NCBI GenBank assembly: GCA_025618425.1
Contig: CM046838.1
Location: forward strand, 12,920,010 to 12,984,009
Direction: 5' to 3'
From: Heliocidaris tuberculata
Lineage: Eukaryota; Echinodermata; Echinoidea; Camarodonta; Echinometridae
DNA length: 64,000 nucleotides
The position numbers were made by a program, and so were the translations under genes. Position 1 is the stretch's first letter; every line of letters begins with the position of its first letter. Below are positions 1 to 13,803 of the stretch, piece after piece. Below the pieces are notes generated by a model, which saw only the letters and a list, made by a program, of their open reading frames with translations, ran no database searches and was not told the DNA's origin.

Positions 1-1337
1 AGCTATTAGGTGTTAGCGTTAATGTTCGTGCAAGTGTTAGTGTAAGAAGAGGCCTTAGTATTTACCTGTTATAAACCTTCCCTTGTAAAAGTAAAATTCT
101 TTGTCTATTGTTTACACCCTCATTACTCTGTCCATATTTAGGAATACACTTTTGTAAAAATAACTTGTATCTTAGTCCAGGACATTTTCTAGAAAACTGA
201 TTCTAAGAATATTAGGTACATGAATAATATATTCCATATAATTAATGTATATGAAACGTTGGTAAATTTAGAAATTATGAGGGGAAATATATTCAAATTA
301 CTATTTTTTATTTTTGAATAATTCTGCAAGTCCTTGGCTGAACCATAGTCAGACAAGTATATGCAGTTTTTTTTTTTCTTCATCTTCTTCCTTCTCATCT
401 TCTTTTTTCTGCTTTTTCTTTTCTTTTTTTTTCCTCCTTCTTTTCTTTTCCCTCTTGTTTATATCATTGTTCTTTGTCTTCTTCTTCTTCTCCTTCTTTT
501 CATTTTCTACTTTTTTATCTTCTTCCTTTCTTTTTTAGGGGGGGGGAGGGTCTTCTGCTTTGTCTCCTGTATGAGACAGTAGATAAATGTGCTATTGTTA
601 ACAAATTTGAGAATAAATTAATGCAATATTATCTCTAATAGACTTTTTGAATTATTTGTGTAAATGAAGATTGTTTTTGAAATAGTTAAATAGCTGAACA
701 TTCCATACCTTGTTTTCTGCATAAGTTTTTAGTACTTGAAATACTGTAAGAGGAGTGACCTGCAAAATGACATGGATTACAAATCCATTATGGGATGGGG
801 GGGGGGGGTATGGTTTAGGAGGAGGCATGTCACCTTCCATTTTTTTTTTTTTTATCAACTTTCTAGCAAGCACATCTAATGTTTTGAGTTCATCCCCTCC
901 CACATCTCTGGCAGAGACTTGTACCATATATTTCACATTTCATGATTTGCCACGACACTTTAGGAAGTTCATTCTAATCAAGGATCTATCATCGTCTGTA
1001 TTCATTTGCATCAAAATGAATTTGGAGGTCATTGCTGTGCCTTATGATAATTCTGTAATATGTTTTCCCCATGTTTTAGAATTTAGAGGTAACAGCTTAA
1101 TGTATAATTGTTTCATTTTATCATTTTGTGGCCAGTAAATAAAGAGATATGTTAAAGATGATATTCATGTTTTGTTCTTTCTCTCTTATTAAGGCTCTGT
1201 TTATCAGAGGTAAAGATTGATTTTAACCTAGACTTGATATTTATCTCAAACTTTGTAGTCTAAGGATGTGATTGAAGAAGACCTTTTCTGCCCTTACCAT
1301 ATTTAGGACTTCCCCTACCTTTTTTTTTAATTTTTAG
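1..1337. other. AT-rich noncoding stretch with pyrimidine tracts
   Basis: No convincing gene is visible. Positions 366-536 are an almost pure T/C tract. A G run follows near 540-548, another G run lies near 798-808 and a T run near 839-852. The open frames here are low-complexity products of these tracts. A minus-strand frame around 660-936 contains a short protein-like segment, but it is joined to proline/glycine runs and has no clear splice sites, so I do not call it. Confidence 0.6.
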
Positions 1338-1443
1338 AAACCTTTTTGCTTGTCAGACTGAAAAACCCAATGTGTTTGATGATGGCTTTTCTATTGTCAA
1401 AACTCAAATCAAACCAGCTTCCGAAATCGGAGCGACCCCTTAA
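1338..1443 (+). CDS. possible terminal coding exon of an unidentified gene
   Basis: A polypyrimidine stretch ends in TTTTTAG at 1332-1337, a good 3' splice site. From the second exon base (1339) the frame stays open for 34 codons and ends with TAA at 1441-1443. The peptide has a mixed, globular-looking composition (it contains the run EKPNVFDDGF) rather than low-complexity residues, and GC is higher than in the flanks. Only one base of the first codon is missing, so a previous exon would end in phase 2. Upstream exons would lie to the left of the window or are unrecognised. I see no family match and no poly(A) signal close downstream. It may be a chance frame after a T-rich run. Confidence 0.3.
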
Positions 1444-4399
1444 GAGTGTGGATGTTGTCTTAAGGCTTCAACCCCTCGACATTTGTGAAATGTTGACATG
1501 CTATTCACAGTCAGTTGAAGCACCATTGATATTTCACTATTTTATGGGTCATCAGAAGTTCTCCCCCTAGTCCTTTCATCCGATTAAATCGTATGAAGAG
1601 GGGGAGAAGATGCCTCTCAAAGCTCATACAGCTTCTGTTTAAAGTCTCCCCTTGAAAGGTTTCCCTCTCTTTAAAGAGCGGCTCTTTTGGTTTTCTTTGG
1701 AATACATGTACATTTAATTGTTCACTTTATTGTAGAAGTTGTGTTCGTCGTAGAGGAAAAGAAAGTATGAGTTGTTCAGATTGATGACTGGTGGAGATGT
1801 GGGGCTAAAACCCTACAGGCACTCTGAGAACTGAAGTGTTAAATGGCCATTTAAAAGGGCCAAGTGGTCCAGCGATTTCAATATGTCAGATTATCACTTT
1901 AACGTCCGATACAATCTACATAGTGTGAGATCCAGCAATATAAAGGCTGTCTCCAGGAAAAAACAACAACGTTCTTCATTTCCTTGCCCCTTTAAACGGG
2001 GATTCAATAATTTCTTTTGTTTGATTGATTTTTGGAGTGTAGTTGTACTAAACAGTTTAATGATTCTGGTCCATGTTGATACAACAGAAGAGGAGAGGAC
2101 AGAAGAGGAGAGGACAGAAGAGGATTAGTTGTGAATATGATATAATTTGACATTTGACCTAGAGTCGATTAATTCTTTGCTAATTGCTTTATAAGAAGTC
2201 GATCAAATTGAGAAATAGAATTGACAATGAACTGATGTACAAAAATAGTAAACTCAGCAAGCCGCTAAACAGGAACGAACAGAGCATAAGAAGAAATTGC
2301 AATTGCGAATATAGGAAGGATCATGACAGAGGAAAAACTTACAGCCGTGGGAGAAAAAAAATTTGACCCCCCCCCCCCCAAAAAAAAAAAGGTTTCTGTA
2401 AGAAGGAAATAAAATACCATAACAGCAAGGTACAGTTGTTGTTACATGTATATGTTTAATATTCATTAAATGAAGTACAAAGAAAAAATGAATTTTTGTC
2501 AGTTTGTATGTGTAATATCACTCCCCTAATGAGACCTTGGTCTAATAATTTCTTCCAGGGCTGTATAGATACGTGAAAATGCAACCAAAAAAAAAAAAAG
2601 GGGGGGGGGGGGAGAGGTATATTTGAGATAATAGGATACATTTATCACTACAGAATGACAAACATTAACAAAGGCACATGGCAAAAACAAGTTACGAATA
2701 TTCAGCCACTGTGGTTCACATTTGATTTTACTGGATATAATTATGTCTTCCTTTTTTATTTGTTAAATTTAGAATATAATAACAGTATAATTTATGCAAC
2801 CCTTCTAGCAAGCATTTCCTTTCACATTCATACTCATACTGTCGAAATGTCCAATTTATTAGATTGTGGGTCAGGTAGATGTAGATGGATGGATGAATGG
2901 ACTGTAATGTGTTTATTAATCGGTTGAATTCTTTCCGATCACCCAAAGAAATTCATTGATTTGACGGTGGGTTGATATTCTGATTGAGGAAGTTGATTGA
3001 ATTTGAATGTTTGTTTGAGTATAATTGATTATGTGATTGTTGCACTGATTGATTTCTTGATTGAATATTTTATTGAATGACACACCGCTTGAATAATGTT
3101 TACTTGATTGACTATTAATATGTCAAACGTATTTGACTAAAACTGATTAATGACTACACTGAATAATTGATAAAGATGTGCATTTACAATTTACAACATT
3201 AGATGTATTAATAATTTTAAATCTCAAAAAAAATAATTTTCCATTGGGCATTGGATAATCTCGTTATTATTTGTTAAAATCAAATTAAATATTCCATTAC
3301 TCTTTGGGGCAAAGTGTTGCTGCATAAATTTAATTTTACAAAAAGAAGAGGAAATTGGTAACTCCTTGAGCGTGAATTTTTAAAATTGTGATATCAAAAC
3401 TAATATCATGCTGAAGTAAATTTTCAGCAAGGCCATGAAAAAATACAGGCTTAAGCTGTATACAGGCATCTTGTCCATATCTCTACATCATTGACAAAAG
3501 TGATTCCTGTAAACTAATATTTTAGATCGAATGTCCGATTTCTTAAAATATCTGCGCAAAAGGAAGACTCAATAATAGTAACAAATTATGGGATATAGAC
3601 GATTCAGCAAATGAATTCTTTAAAGCATGCATTCTGTTACTCGGATCAATGAACAAAATTCTTCATATGAATTAAAAAACAAAAAAATCTTCAATATTTC
3701 GGTATATGATATTTCAAATTCATATTTATTTTCACCCATGAAAATAGAATAAAAAAGCTAAAGGTTATATTTAATCTGTTCTACACGTGTACTTCAGATT
3801 TACAATGACGATTTATTGGTCCCCAAAGTAAAACTATTATTTGTCAACCTTTCATTGAATCTGACTCCCGCCAAGGTTCGTGATTATTCATCAATTACGG
3901 ATATTTTCCTTTGGATAGTCTGAACAGACAACGGACAAAAGGCGCGCACTCCAATCCTTCTTGATAAACAGTGGTGCAACCGATGAAAGAAGGAGTGTGG
4001 GTTTAACATCAAACGAAGCCTAAGAAAGGAGGGGGGATCAAGAAAGGGGGAAGGGGTCTTGACAATAAGTTCTCCAAGCGGCGTGTCATTAGATCAACAT
4101 TATTCAAATCCGTGTGTCAATATGATTTTTGTCTTGCACTTCTCCTGTCGCCTGTGATTGTGCGATGCAAATACCTGTCCTCCCCAGGCCTAGTTAACGT
4201 ATAGATGGGTTCAGAATAAGGTATGGTATTTTTGTTGAAGGAGTTGCGAAGGAATGCTTCTCGAAGTTTTGGTATGTAACTTCTGAATTAATTTGTTTTA
4301 ATTCTCATGAAAGTTTTTATGAAGGTTCTACTCCCTTCATAATTCATATCTCGAATGCAACATAGTGATGAACTTGTACTGTAATTTTAATGTGCAATA
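1444..4399. other. intergenic AT-rich DNA
   Basis: No supported gene. It holds scattered homopolymers (poly-C/poly-A near 2367-2392 and poly-A/poly-G near 2587-2612), a short tandem repeat at 2084-2124, and many TTGATTGA-type tetranucleotide repeats around 2940-3120. The longest open frames run through homopolymers or are under 95 codons with no domain signature. Confidence 0.6.
2084..2124. repeat. 15-bp tandem repeat, about 2.7 copies
   Basis: The unit ACAGAAGAGGAGAGG is repeated at 2084 and 2099, with a partial third copy from 2114. The copies are identical, so the expansion is recent. No function is evident. Confidence 0.85.
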
Positions 4400-4569
4400 C
4401 AGGGGCCGCGGAGCGTTTTTGAAAGTGGGGGGGGGGGGGGGGGCTGATATGATTTCACTCTTTAATGACAATTTTTTCCGAGGTTTTATAACACGTGTCT
4501 ACTAAAAAATGTCCACTGGGTGGGGGGGGGGGCTGCAGCCCCCAGCCCCCCCCCCGGTTCCGCGGCCCA
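4400..4569. mobile_element. hAT-like MITE with CAGGGGCCGCGG ends
   Basis: The left end is CAGGGGCCGCGGAGCG and the right end is the near reverse complement (CGGTTCCGCGGCCC). TGCAATA is found directly before the left end (4393-4399) and again overlapping or directly after the right end (4570-4576), consistent with a 7-8 bp target duplication as made by hAT transposases. The interior is about 145 bp with two poly-G blocks and no coding capacity. The superfamily assignment rests on duplication length and end sequence. Confidence 0.7.
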
Positions 4570-4607
4570 TGCAATAACAAATGACCCCTTCCTCTCTAAC
4601 AAATTCC

Positions 4608-4608
<1 letters not shown>

Positions 4609-4644
<36 letters not shown>

Positions 4645-4865
4645 GCACTTTTATCGTTAATATTTTTTTGACGTTCGTCTTGTTAACATGTTAAATTTGC
4701 CCTCTCTATATCACTGCTGATATAGCGTTTTTTATTTTCTCTCGATTTTCTTCCATACTTTGTGTGACCTTTCTTCAGTAAGATAAAAATCATGAATATA
4801 GGTTATTGGCTTATTGCTTTAATCCTTGTTGATGTACCTCGCTAAACTGATATCATTTTTGTGCC

Positions 4866-4902
<37 letters not shown>

Positions 4903-5045
4903 TTTCTTTCTATCTCTCTCTCTCTCTCTCCCTCTTTCTTTCTCTCTCTCTCTCTCTCTCTCTCTTATCTCAGTCTCCTCTGTCTCACCCCTCCCCCTCT
5001 CTCTCTCTTTCTCCCTCGTTTCCCTCTTTCCCTCTCTTTATCTTC
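4609..5045. repeat. (TC)n microsatellite tracts
   Basis: Pure CT dinucleotide runs occupy about 4609-4641 and 4866-4966 and continue as degenerate C/T-rich sequence to about 5045. Serine/leucine-repeat open frames across this tract are artefacts of the dinucleotide repeat. Confidence 0.9.
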
Positions 5046-7049
5046 CAACTACTGTTTAAGCTACTGGTTGAACTCGAACTCGAACCTGAACGTGTGCTCG
5101 AATGTCTAAATATACAAAGTCATTAACACTACAACACAAGTGCACGAATGTTTCAATAAACAATGTATGATAATCTGAAATTTATCTAGAGCATACTCGC
5201 ACGTACGGGGACTGATTTTACCAGAGAAAGTGTACCGTAAGACAGGAAATGTGAAAAATCGGGGCGAACAGGAACACAAATTGTAATTGCGTCATTTCCC
5301 CAATAAATTATATCTTTTCTTTTTTTCATAATGAATAGAAGAAAATTGTCTGCATCATTCCTTTTTAAAAAATGGTACAGATTACAAATACCCTTTTCCA
5401 AATTTTGGTTAGTAAGCCTATCTAATGTAGGAGCCCCCACCATACCAAATCACTTAAGACGGTATTTCTAACCAGGACAACTTTTCTACCTCCAAACAAT
5501 TTGCCATGGAGCTATGTCTGTGTACCATAGGGAGTCAGGCTCCGCCGTGTACTGTTGCATGTCTCGCAAGAGCGATCAACTCTCATTTCAGAATGAAAAA
5601 CTGATTCAAGTCAGACGTCTTTTTAACAAACATCTATTGTCACAGAAGCGGAGAAGGAATATATTCTATCCCGACACGGCGAAATGAATATACCTCATAT
5701 TCAATTTGTCATTAAGAAAAGGTAAGATATTCATTTGTGATATTTGATTGTGTGGTATGCATGGCACGACATATATCTATGAAATGTGCACGCATTAATT
5801 ACCATTAGCGAATATTTCATTTAGATGAACGTCTTGTGGTCGCAGTTATTTAGACCTACAAATATCTTAAAATTCCCTTTCTGTTTAAAAATATTTGTTG
5901 AGTACATAATGCTCAGGCCTTGGCATAATCGGTTTAACTTATATAGAACTGTAAATCGTTTTAACTGCAAATTATGCAACAGATTCATTAAACCTAATGC
6001 ATGAAAGCTAGGAAAACCTTGAGGCCTTTTGTATGTTTACGGAGAGTCTCTTCGTGCGATAGATTTCACCTTGGTTTGATATAGGACCATTTAGGACCAA
6101 AAATTCGGTTAAGATTGCGGTTTCAGTCAACTAGATTGCAAGCGATATAGCAGAATATTGTCTGATGCATTATATCTAATCCATGATACTAAAAATCATC
6201 GATAAAAAATATAAAAATGTTGAGTTCAGGCAACACTTTTATAAATCAGGAATTTATGAACAACCGTTATTTTGTTTACATATTCTAGATGTGATTCAAG
6301 AGTTGCTATCAATTTTACGGAAAAGAAATTTACGCACATTATATATGCGACGCCAGTCCTCGCGATTATTATTATTGTTATCATTATTTTGCTAAAACAC
6401 TGTTAATCCATCATAATGACCATCAATATACAACTTGCTATGAGAAAGAGTCTATTATTTTACGAGTACACATGCATATGGTTCTTCGAAGAATTGTAGA
6501 CCTACTTATTAAGTAGGCCTACATGAAGACGATGGACGTCTTTTCAATTTCACCATGATATCTTGCGGACGACAGATCACTGAACTAGGACAAAAAACAT
6601 TTCCCTCCAAAACTCAAAGTTCATGTTTATCATACTGCTCAGTGAGTCATCTTATGTGTCTAGTACCGAGGACAAACATAGTATCCAAACCCTCTCTAAT
6701 CTCTTATCACTCACACGGTACACATGCTGAGAGGACTTTCTTCCTCGTCTAGATTTTCTTCTTGTTTAGACCAAGCCTTATATGAATCATTTCTATTTTA
6801 ATCGTCCGAGGAGAAAAAGCAAAACGTGTTTCTATTATTTTTGTTTTAATAACTATTTTGAACTGTTGCCAAGTATCCAGTGATTGAATAATATGACTTT
6901 CAGTGAAGAGATTGAGGGTTCGGATCCCAGACATGTTCTTGTGTCCTGGGGCAAGACATTTCATCTACACTTGGGTTTGTGTTATCCCTTTGGTCCATAT
7001 AGTAGATGTGTAACTTGTAGGAAGATATTCCTTGAATACCGTGAGCTCC

Positions 7050-7053
<4 letters not shown>

Positions 7054-7096
<43 letters not shown>
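7054..7096. repeat. (TA)n microsatellite
   Basis: An uninterrupted TA dinucleotide run of about 43 bp. Confidence 0.95.
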
Positions 7097-7099
<3 letters not shown>

Positions 7100-7305
7100 C
7101 TTAGCTGAAGCCAGGGTAATTAGTGGAACGCCATGATATAACTACCATTCCTCTGTGGAATGTATGATCATATAGGCCTACAGCTGTAATACCTATCCGA
7201 CGAGTGACTAGTAGACAAGCTAAATGATTATGACACTCTGATTTGGCTTCGACTGTGGGTCTTCTTTGGAACATTAATCCCTCACACTGACCACCTGGCA
7301 TATAC

Positions 7306-7636
<331 letters not shown>

Positions 7637-8252
7637 GTAAAAGTTGGTTAAACATTACCAAAAATATATATATATTTGACGATTTACCTGTAGTTATTAA
7701 TAAATTATCTTTTCTACTTTAGTTGGAAAAGAGTGATGATAAAAGATTCCTCATTACGTAATTAAATGAAAATGAAGATTATTTTTTTTATTAGCTTACT
7801 GTGTTCTCTTGTCTCGAAACTAAATTCATGTTCATTCCTAACTTTGACTTCTAGCCACAGGCTTAATGCTCGATACTAAAGTATGCCTTTACAAAACCAC
7901 TGCCATATTTTTTTCTTTACAGATCTTTGACTATGTAAATATTCATTCAACAACGTAGTTGATTTCTTGATCTTGATAATGATTGGTTGTCAAAAGATTT
8001 AAGTGTAATGATTGATGGTATAGCAGCACATAACTATTTAATCGTACCCCCAAAAGAAATGTGATTTATCATTATGAATACACGACCTTGGTCATGTTGG
8101 TACACGCAAACACACACCCATCGCGTAAAGAATACGAGTGTATTTTCTATTTATATTCAAATATGAAAATGATTATTAGGGCAGACAAAATATTGAGTTT
8201 TCAGCATGTTCCCACGAACAAAGTCCAGCTGTGTTCTAATTATCAGTCCAAG

Positions 8253-8477
8253 TAGAGGCGTAGAGGGGGTTGTGGGGCGCGGGAGCAGTACCACACCCCT
8301 CCCCCATATGATGAAAATGGTGAAATAAAGATAGAGCTGGAAAAAGGGAGAGATATAAGTAGGATGAACATAACATAACCCGACCCCTACTCGATCACTT
8401 CTCTTCCCTGCATTTTATTAATCTACTAAGACAAATGAACCCCGCCCCTTTCATGACTGAACCCAGGCTACGCCACT
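8253..8477. mobile_element. MITE with TAGWGGCGTAG ends
   Basis: The left end TAGAGGCGTAGAGGGGG and the right end (reverse complement TTAGTGGCGTAGCCTGGG) share TAG(A/T)GGCGTAG. The element is about 225 bp and noncoding, with C/G-rich subterminal blocks. The ends resemble common nonautonomous hAT elements of marine invertebrates, but no clear 8-bp target duplication is seen. Confidence 0.5.
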
Positions 8478-9596
8478 AAATCCAGACAGTGTGTGTGTGT
8501 GCATGTGTATCTAGCATTCAGGCTTTATGGAGTTTACTCCTTAACTCTTACTGTGCCAAGAGGTTTAGCTCTCTCCACAATTTTACCCAAATGTAATCAA
8601 TGCTTACTTTTCAAATGTCTGCCTTCATTAACCATCTATTATTTCACAAATCATTGTGAACAAAACTTGTAGGAAATTCATTACCATTTCTTATGATACG
8701 AAACATTATTACTTTACCCAACTTTATGCATAATAATTATTGAAAATTACATGTTAGTTTCTTTTTTGTCCATTATTTTTGAGTTTCTCATTTGTTTCTC
8801 ATTGTTTAATGTTGAAATAAGGTAATATCTTTTTAAAAATCTGCAATTTTCTCTAAAAATTTCTATGGTAGCATATAATTATAATTATATATTTAGAATG
8901 CTTGATTTATGCTCAAAATTTTGATATACATTGACCACCATTATATCTTTCTGTGGGCGAACAATTGGTGAATGAAAATGACAAGTCTATCTGTCACATT
9001 TACGTGACATCGGCACTGAAAGAGTTAACCCTTGCTGAAGCTTATAATGATGATTAAAAAAAAAAAGTTTCCCAACTTTATAATCAGTTCATTTCTTCTT
9101 TTTATTTTTTTTAAAATAATCGACCCCTCCGTTCCGCTCGACATTAAATCGTAGTGTAGGAATTCTTTTGATTGTACCATCAATAAATGAAATTGACTCT
9201 TGTTCCCCTTCGGATAATAGTTTTGGTGCCTATTTGTTTTGCTTTCTTTTCATTTCTAGATTGTTTTCTAAATGATCCCAAACTTGTGGTTTGGCAGTTA
9301 TATTGGTCACATTGATCATGACATTCAAAAAAGTAAAATTCTCTAGGAGCATAGCTGTTATGAGAATAGTGCATCGACCCAATCATCTGTCTACTAGATG
9401 TATTCACGATATTTTTTTCATAAACATTTCGCTTTTATTTTATTATGTTAAAATAATCAAAGAGATGTCAACCCAATGGCCCATGTAGATTTATAATTAT
9501 TCTCTCGTACCTCCCGTTCTCCCTCTTTCTCTCTCTCTCTCTCTCTCTCTCCCTCCATCTGTCTCTTTTTATTTTTATTTTTTCCCTACTCTTCCA

Positions 9597-9644
<48 letters not shown>

Positions 9645-9779
9645 CCTCTCACTTTCTCATTCTCTTTTCGCCCCTCCTAACCCTCCCTCTCTACATATTT
9701 ACCTTCACACCCTCCCCTCTCTCTCTCCTCTCTCTCTCTCTTTCACTTTCTTTCCCTCCACATATGTATGCAATTTCTT

Positions 9780-9810
<31 letters not shown>

Positions 9811-12800
9811 TTCACTCCATCTCTCTTTGCCCTACATTTCGTTTCTCCCAAACGTCAATCGACCAACTTCCAAAGTTATTGGCAGTTCACTTTCTGCATC
9901 TTAAAGCAAGCATACTTTTGGCCTGCAGGTTTCTCCGTCTTTATGCAGCTGTATTGTACTCCACACTACATGGGACCATATCAGCGTGTGCCCAATATTT
10001 CCCCTATCAATTTTCATTATTATTCTCATATCTTTGTGTGCAAATCGGAGAGGAAATCTGAGACTCATTTTGGAACAAATAGGAAACACGTGTACGGAAA
10101 TCAAAGCAGACAGACTCAATGTCCCGCTGTTTCATTAGTCTCTTTTTTTTTTTTTTTTGAAATCCAGTTAGGATTTCTAAAGAAGAAAATAATTAACATG
10201 TCTTATTCACGTATGAAAATCCCAGATTCGATTTTTCAAGATTGTGTGTTATACCTGTGACCTTTTTGAGCTTAATAATTGTACAGCAAGATCCGGCTCG
10301 CTGCCTGAATATGAGATGACGGTTGTTCATTATTTCTCGGGGGGGGGGGGGGGGGAGGGCTGTATCAACCCGCCTGCACCCCACCCCACCTCGTAAGCCC
10401 TCGTAAGCCTATGTTTAGTATCACTAGGGGTAGTTTATCGGCATATTCGCTTAGACTATCCCCTTCTGGTTTTGTTTTTTTTTACTCGCCCCACTCCAAC
10501 ATGAAAACTGGTCATTAATGACTTTTACATGAGTAGAAAGGTGTTTTGATTGGAAAAGAATACAATTAAATATTCAAGGTTGGCTTGTATATGGAGTGGG
10601 GGAGCTCAAAACATAGCGAAATGTGGCGAGACAGGTTCAACATTCATGTGAACCTATCAGAAATAGTCATCTTGCAATAAATCTAACTTCATGTCTTCAA
10701 TCAGACGAGAAAAACATGTAGTCATGTTTGACTTTATCCCGCGTATGATGTTCAGGTCGAAAGTCATGATCGTTCGTGGTAATTTGCGAAATGAGAAAAA
10801 TGAAACGGTCGATTTCACACCAGTATAGACTCGCAAAATATGCTCAATATATCTTCGAATCTTTGATCTACTGGGTTGCTTTTTTTAATAATTTTAAACT
10901 CTTTTTTCTTTCTTTCTTTCTTTCTTTCTTTTTATTTATGGAGTGGGGGGGGGGCGTTGAAAAATATCACCAATTCTCCTTACATGTTGGAAACAAAGAA
11001 CTCTACAGCAATATTTCCAAAATTTAAAAACCCTGAAAAAGAAAATCACAATTCCCGTTCTGTTTGCATCTTGTTGACCAGTAAATTTCTCTTTCGTTCA
11101 CATTTGCATTATCAAGAGTAATGAAGGGGCCTGTAGTTTACCGTCGCCGGTTCTAAAATTGGAAAAATAAATAAATAAAACTTGTATTCTTGTTGCGGTG
11201 TGAAGACCTACTAGACTTGAACATAACTTCTGGAATGCATTATGAGTAGACGTGTTTATGGTGTACCGCTAACCTTTGACATACATTGTCAATTAGGGAG
11301 CACATTTTACCGAAAATACGTCGTTGTTGAATTACCTGAACGATCGTCAAATGAACATTAGAGGTCCACCTCATTGGTAACTCAAAATTAGGTGTGCCCT
11401 TGTTATAAGATGCCTTTTTGTTTGGTAACGGATTTTTCATTATTGCGAAAAAGAATGTTTATAAATTAAGTGTTCATGTTTCCCTCTGCGGGGGGCGTAA
11501 TGATACAAGGAGATTCGTAATTGATCTACTGCAGAACGGACGAGAGAGCTATAACCATGAAACAGTAACCATGGTTACTAGGTTGTTTTCTTTTCCTCCT
11601 CCTCCTTCTTTTTTCCCTTCATTTTTTTCTTCCCCTCTTTAAACTCCTCTTTATCTTTCTTTTGCTTTCCTTTGTTCCTGTTAGTTATTTTCTGTTATTG
11701 TCCCAGAAGTTTCCGTCAACTATGCTTTCCTTTTTGAACATACATTTCCAAATGACGTGAACTCGGCAATGAGCTGGTATGCCAGTGAAGCAACTATGTC
11801 TTGGTTAGGTTAAAAACCATTTCAATCTAACAGTTCCATAAATCGTGTATGTCGATAATGTTCTGTAATGATTTGCAATAAAAATACGGTGAAGCTAGAA
11901 TGAGGCAAAATGAAAATATTCTACCATCTCATTGCCTTACGAGGTGAATTTCCGCTGCTTCAAAGTCATACATCCCTGTCCTGAGAAATCCAACAAAATC
12001 TTGCAATATCCTTCGAAATCCTGAGATTTTCTGCGATATCTGTTACCACATATTTTCAATCAGCAAAATATATCATGACTATAGGAAACTGAGATTTTCG
12101 AAAGCCATTTTCGTTTCTTGTGAGGGGGCATTAGAACAAACTCGATCTGTCTGGGCTTTTGAATGAATAGAGGAGCCCCCGCCCTGCCCTCCCTGTCCCT
12201 TCCCATCTCAGGCTTCGATCAGAGTTTGGTCTACATGCCCGGGTCATCTCAGCACGATTTATTTCTCAACTTGTTCCAGCTGTTTGTATACGTCACAATA
12301 GGTTGATATGGCCGAGGCGGGGAGTACCGTGAAAACTCGGCCAATGTACATTGAGGAGATTGAAGACTGACACTTCGCATCCCTTCACGTACGGCTTTAC
12401 CGTGAAGTTAGGCAACATTATGAAATAATGGAAGATATTTTTAAAGAATATATTTCTTTTGTAAATATAATACAAAATGTGGACAATACCCTCGCAGACA
12501 TTTAAACATGTAATGTGCTGAATCTACAGACTCTCACCGATAATTTGGGTTGGCCAATGAAGAGATTCATGCACTTCCCTAATTGATACAACTAGGCCTA
12601 GCTAACACTAAAAGTCACACACACACCTAAAAGTATGTCATAATAGAGAAAATCAAGGTGGTTTATTCAGGTAACAATCACAAACAATGGACATGATGGA
12701 TATGGACATAGTTCAATTAAAGTTCAAGTATGGTTCTGTTTGTTTAATGCTACGGGTTTGTAATTGTAATTATATCACAATGACAGGAAATGTCCTTGTT

Positions 12801-13080
12801 GCTTTGGTATTAAATATGACAATGACATAATGATCACATGTAATAGTGATGTATGTGATGAAACACTGGTCGGTATGCTTACAATAATGTCAATAAAACA
12901 TGAATGATAATGGGCAAAGAGACGAAGAGACGCGTAACAATTTTCACATAACTTTGGCGACGCGACTTCACTCTTCCCATCTTTCACAGAGCGCGGTCTC
13001 CCGGCATGGCGAACTCATAATGGCATCAATTTGGCTCCTTATATTATTCCATCCATACGTGACTGACTACCATTATGGCG
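8478..13080. other. intergenic DNA, no supported gene
   Basis: AT-rich sequence with CT tracts at 9520-9790, a CTTT repeat near 10902-10930, and poly-G blocks at 10340-10356 and 10944-10952. A short dispersed repeat occurs at about 10290-10400: CTCGCTGCCTGAAT followed by a poly-G block, also seen near 18867-18960. I found no coding exon with both plausible splice sites and sensible composition. Confidence 0.55.
9520..9811. repeat. (TC)n-rich tract
   Basis: Several blocks of pure CT dinucleotides separated by degenerate pyrimidine-rich sequence. One strand is almost purine-free over nearly 300 bp. Confidence 0.85.
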
Positions 13081-13084
13081 GGCT

Positions 13085-13290
13085 TTCTTTGCACAGCTAA
13101 TGTTGTGTGCAGGTGATGACAGAGTGCACATTCCTCGGTGATCGATAATCATGCACATGCAATCGTTTCATAATCAGACGACCAGGCGTCATGTGGAAAT
13201 GTTGTCTCTGTTAAAGTTTAGATCCAGCTGACATTTTAAGACGACGTAAACCGTCAGAATTTCTACTGAAAGAAGCTACATTACAAAAAG
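13085..13290 (+). other. probable first noncoding exon of the GASK1-like gene
   Basis: The 3' boundary is a strong 5' splice site, AAAAAG|GTAATA at 13290/13291. The sequence before it has higher GC and CpG content than the surroundings, as expected of a 5' UTR or promoter-proximal region. The 5' boundary is only a guess, because no TATA box or initiator could be placed with confidence. The assignment relies on the chain of compatible splice sites leading to the coding exon at 14504. Confidence 0.35.
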
Positions 13291-13595
13291 GTAATACTAG
13301 GAGAGGGGACACTGACCAACGACACAAATATTTTCATATTCAATCGATAACTTTTAAAAATTGTGTTTGGAATCAATAATCGTTTTACACTAAGTGGCGA
13401 GCAAATATTGTCTGGCTACTGACACATCCCGTATATTTTTCTACCATCAGTGATCATGTGACACTTTTGCTTCTTAAGCTATCGTTGAAAAATATGAAAT
13501 AGGACAACCAATTCTTTTATACCGAGTCATAATTTCTTCAATGTTTCTCTATCACGAAAAGGATTTTTTCCTCTCTCCCTTTCTTTCCTCACCAG

Positions 13596-13803
13596 GTGAT
13601 GCGATCCGATCTTCCAGACGGTGAAGATGCAGTGCGTGTTTGAGATCAGAGGAGGAACAAAACAGTTGTCATGGCAACACACCAAGGGGACCTAACAATC
13701 GGAAATAGAGTCTCTGTAGCTAGATCCTGGATCAAGCCATAATTATCAGAATGTTCTCCATCAAGAAGTAATTTGGGACCACCGGACCGAGAGTGAACAA
13801 AAG
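13596..13803 (+). other. noncoding 5' UTR exon of the GASK1-like gene
   Basis: A long pyrimidine tract ends in CACCAG at 13590-13595 (strong 3' splice site). The exon ends at AACAAAAG|GTGAGT (13803/13804), a near-perfect 5' splice site. The 208-bp exon has no long open frame. The next downstream acceptor lies exactly at the start codon of the 14504 coding exon, so this exon most likely supplies most of the 5' UTR. Confidence 0.6.

Noticed and set aside
314..582. Overlapping 73-74 codon frames rich in Phe/Ser
   Set aside because: They are translations of a T/C-rich tract in two frames, with no domain and no splice support.
1660..1700. Possible histone-type 3' stem-loop (AAAGAGCGGCTCTTT)
   Set aside because: It is a near-perfect palindrome with almost no loop and no purine-rich element downstream, unlike the histone processing signal; no histone frame lies nearby.
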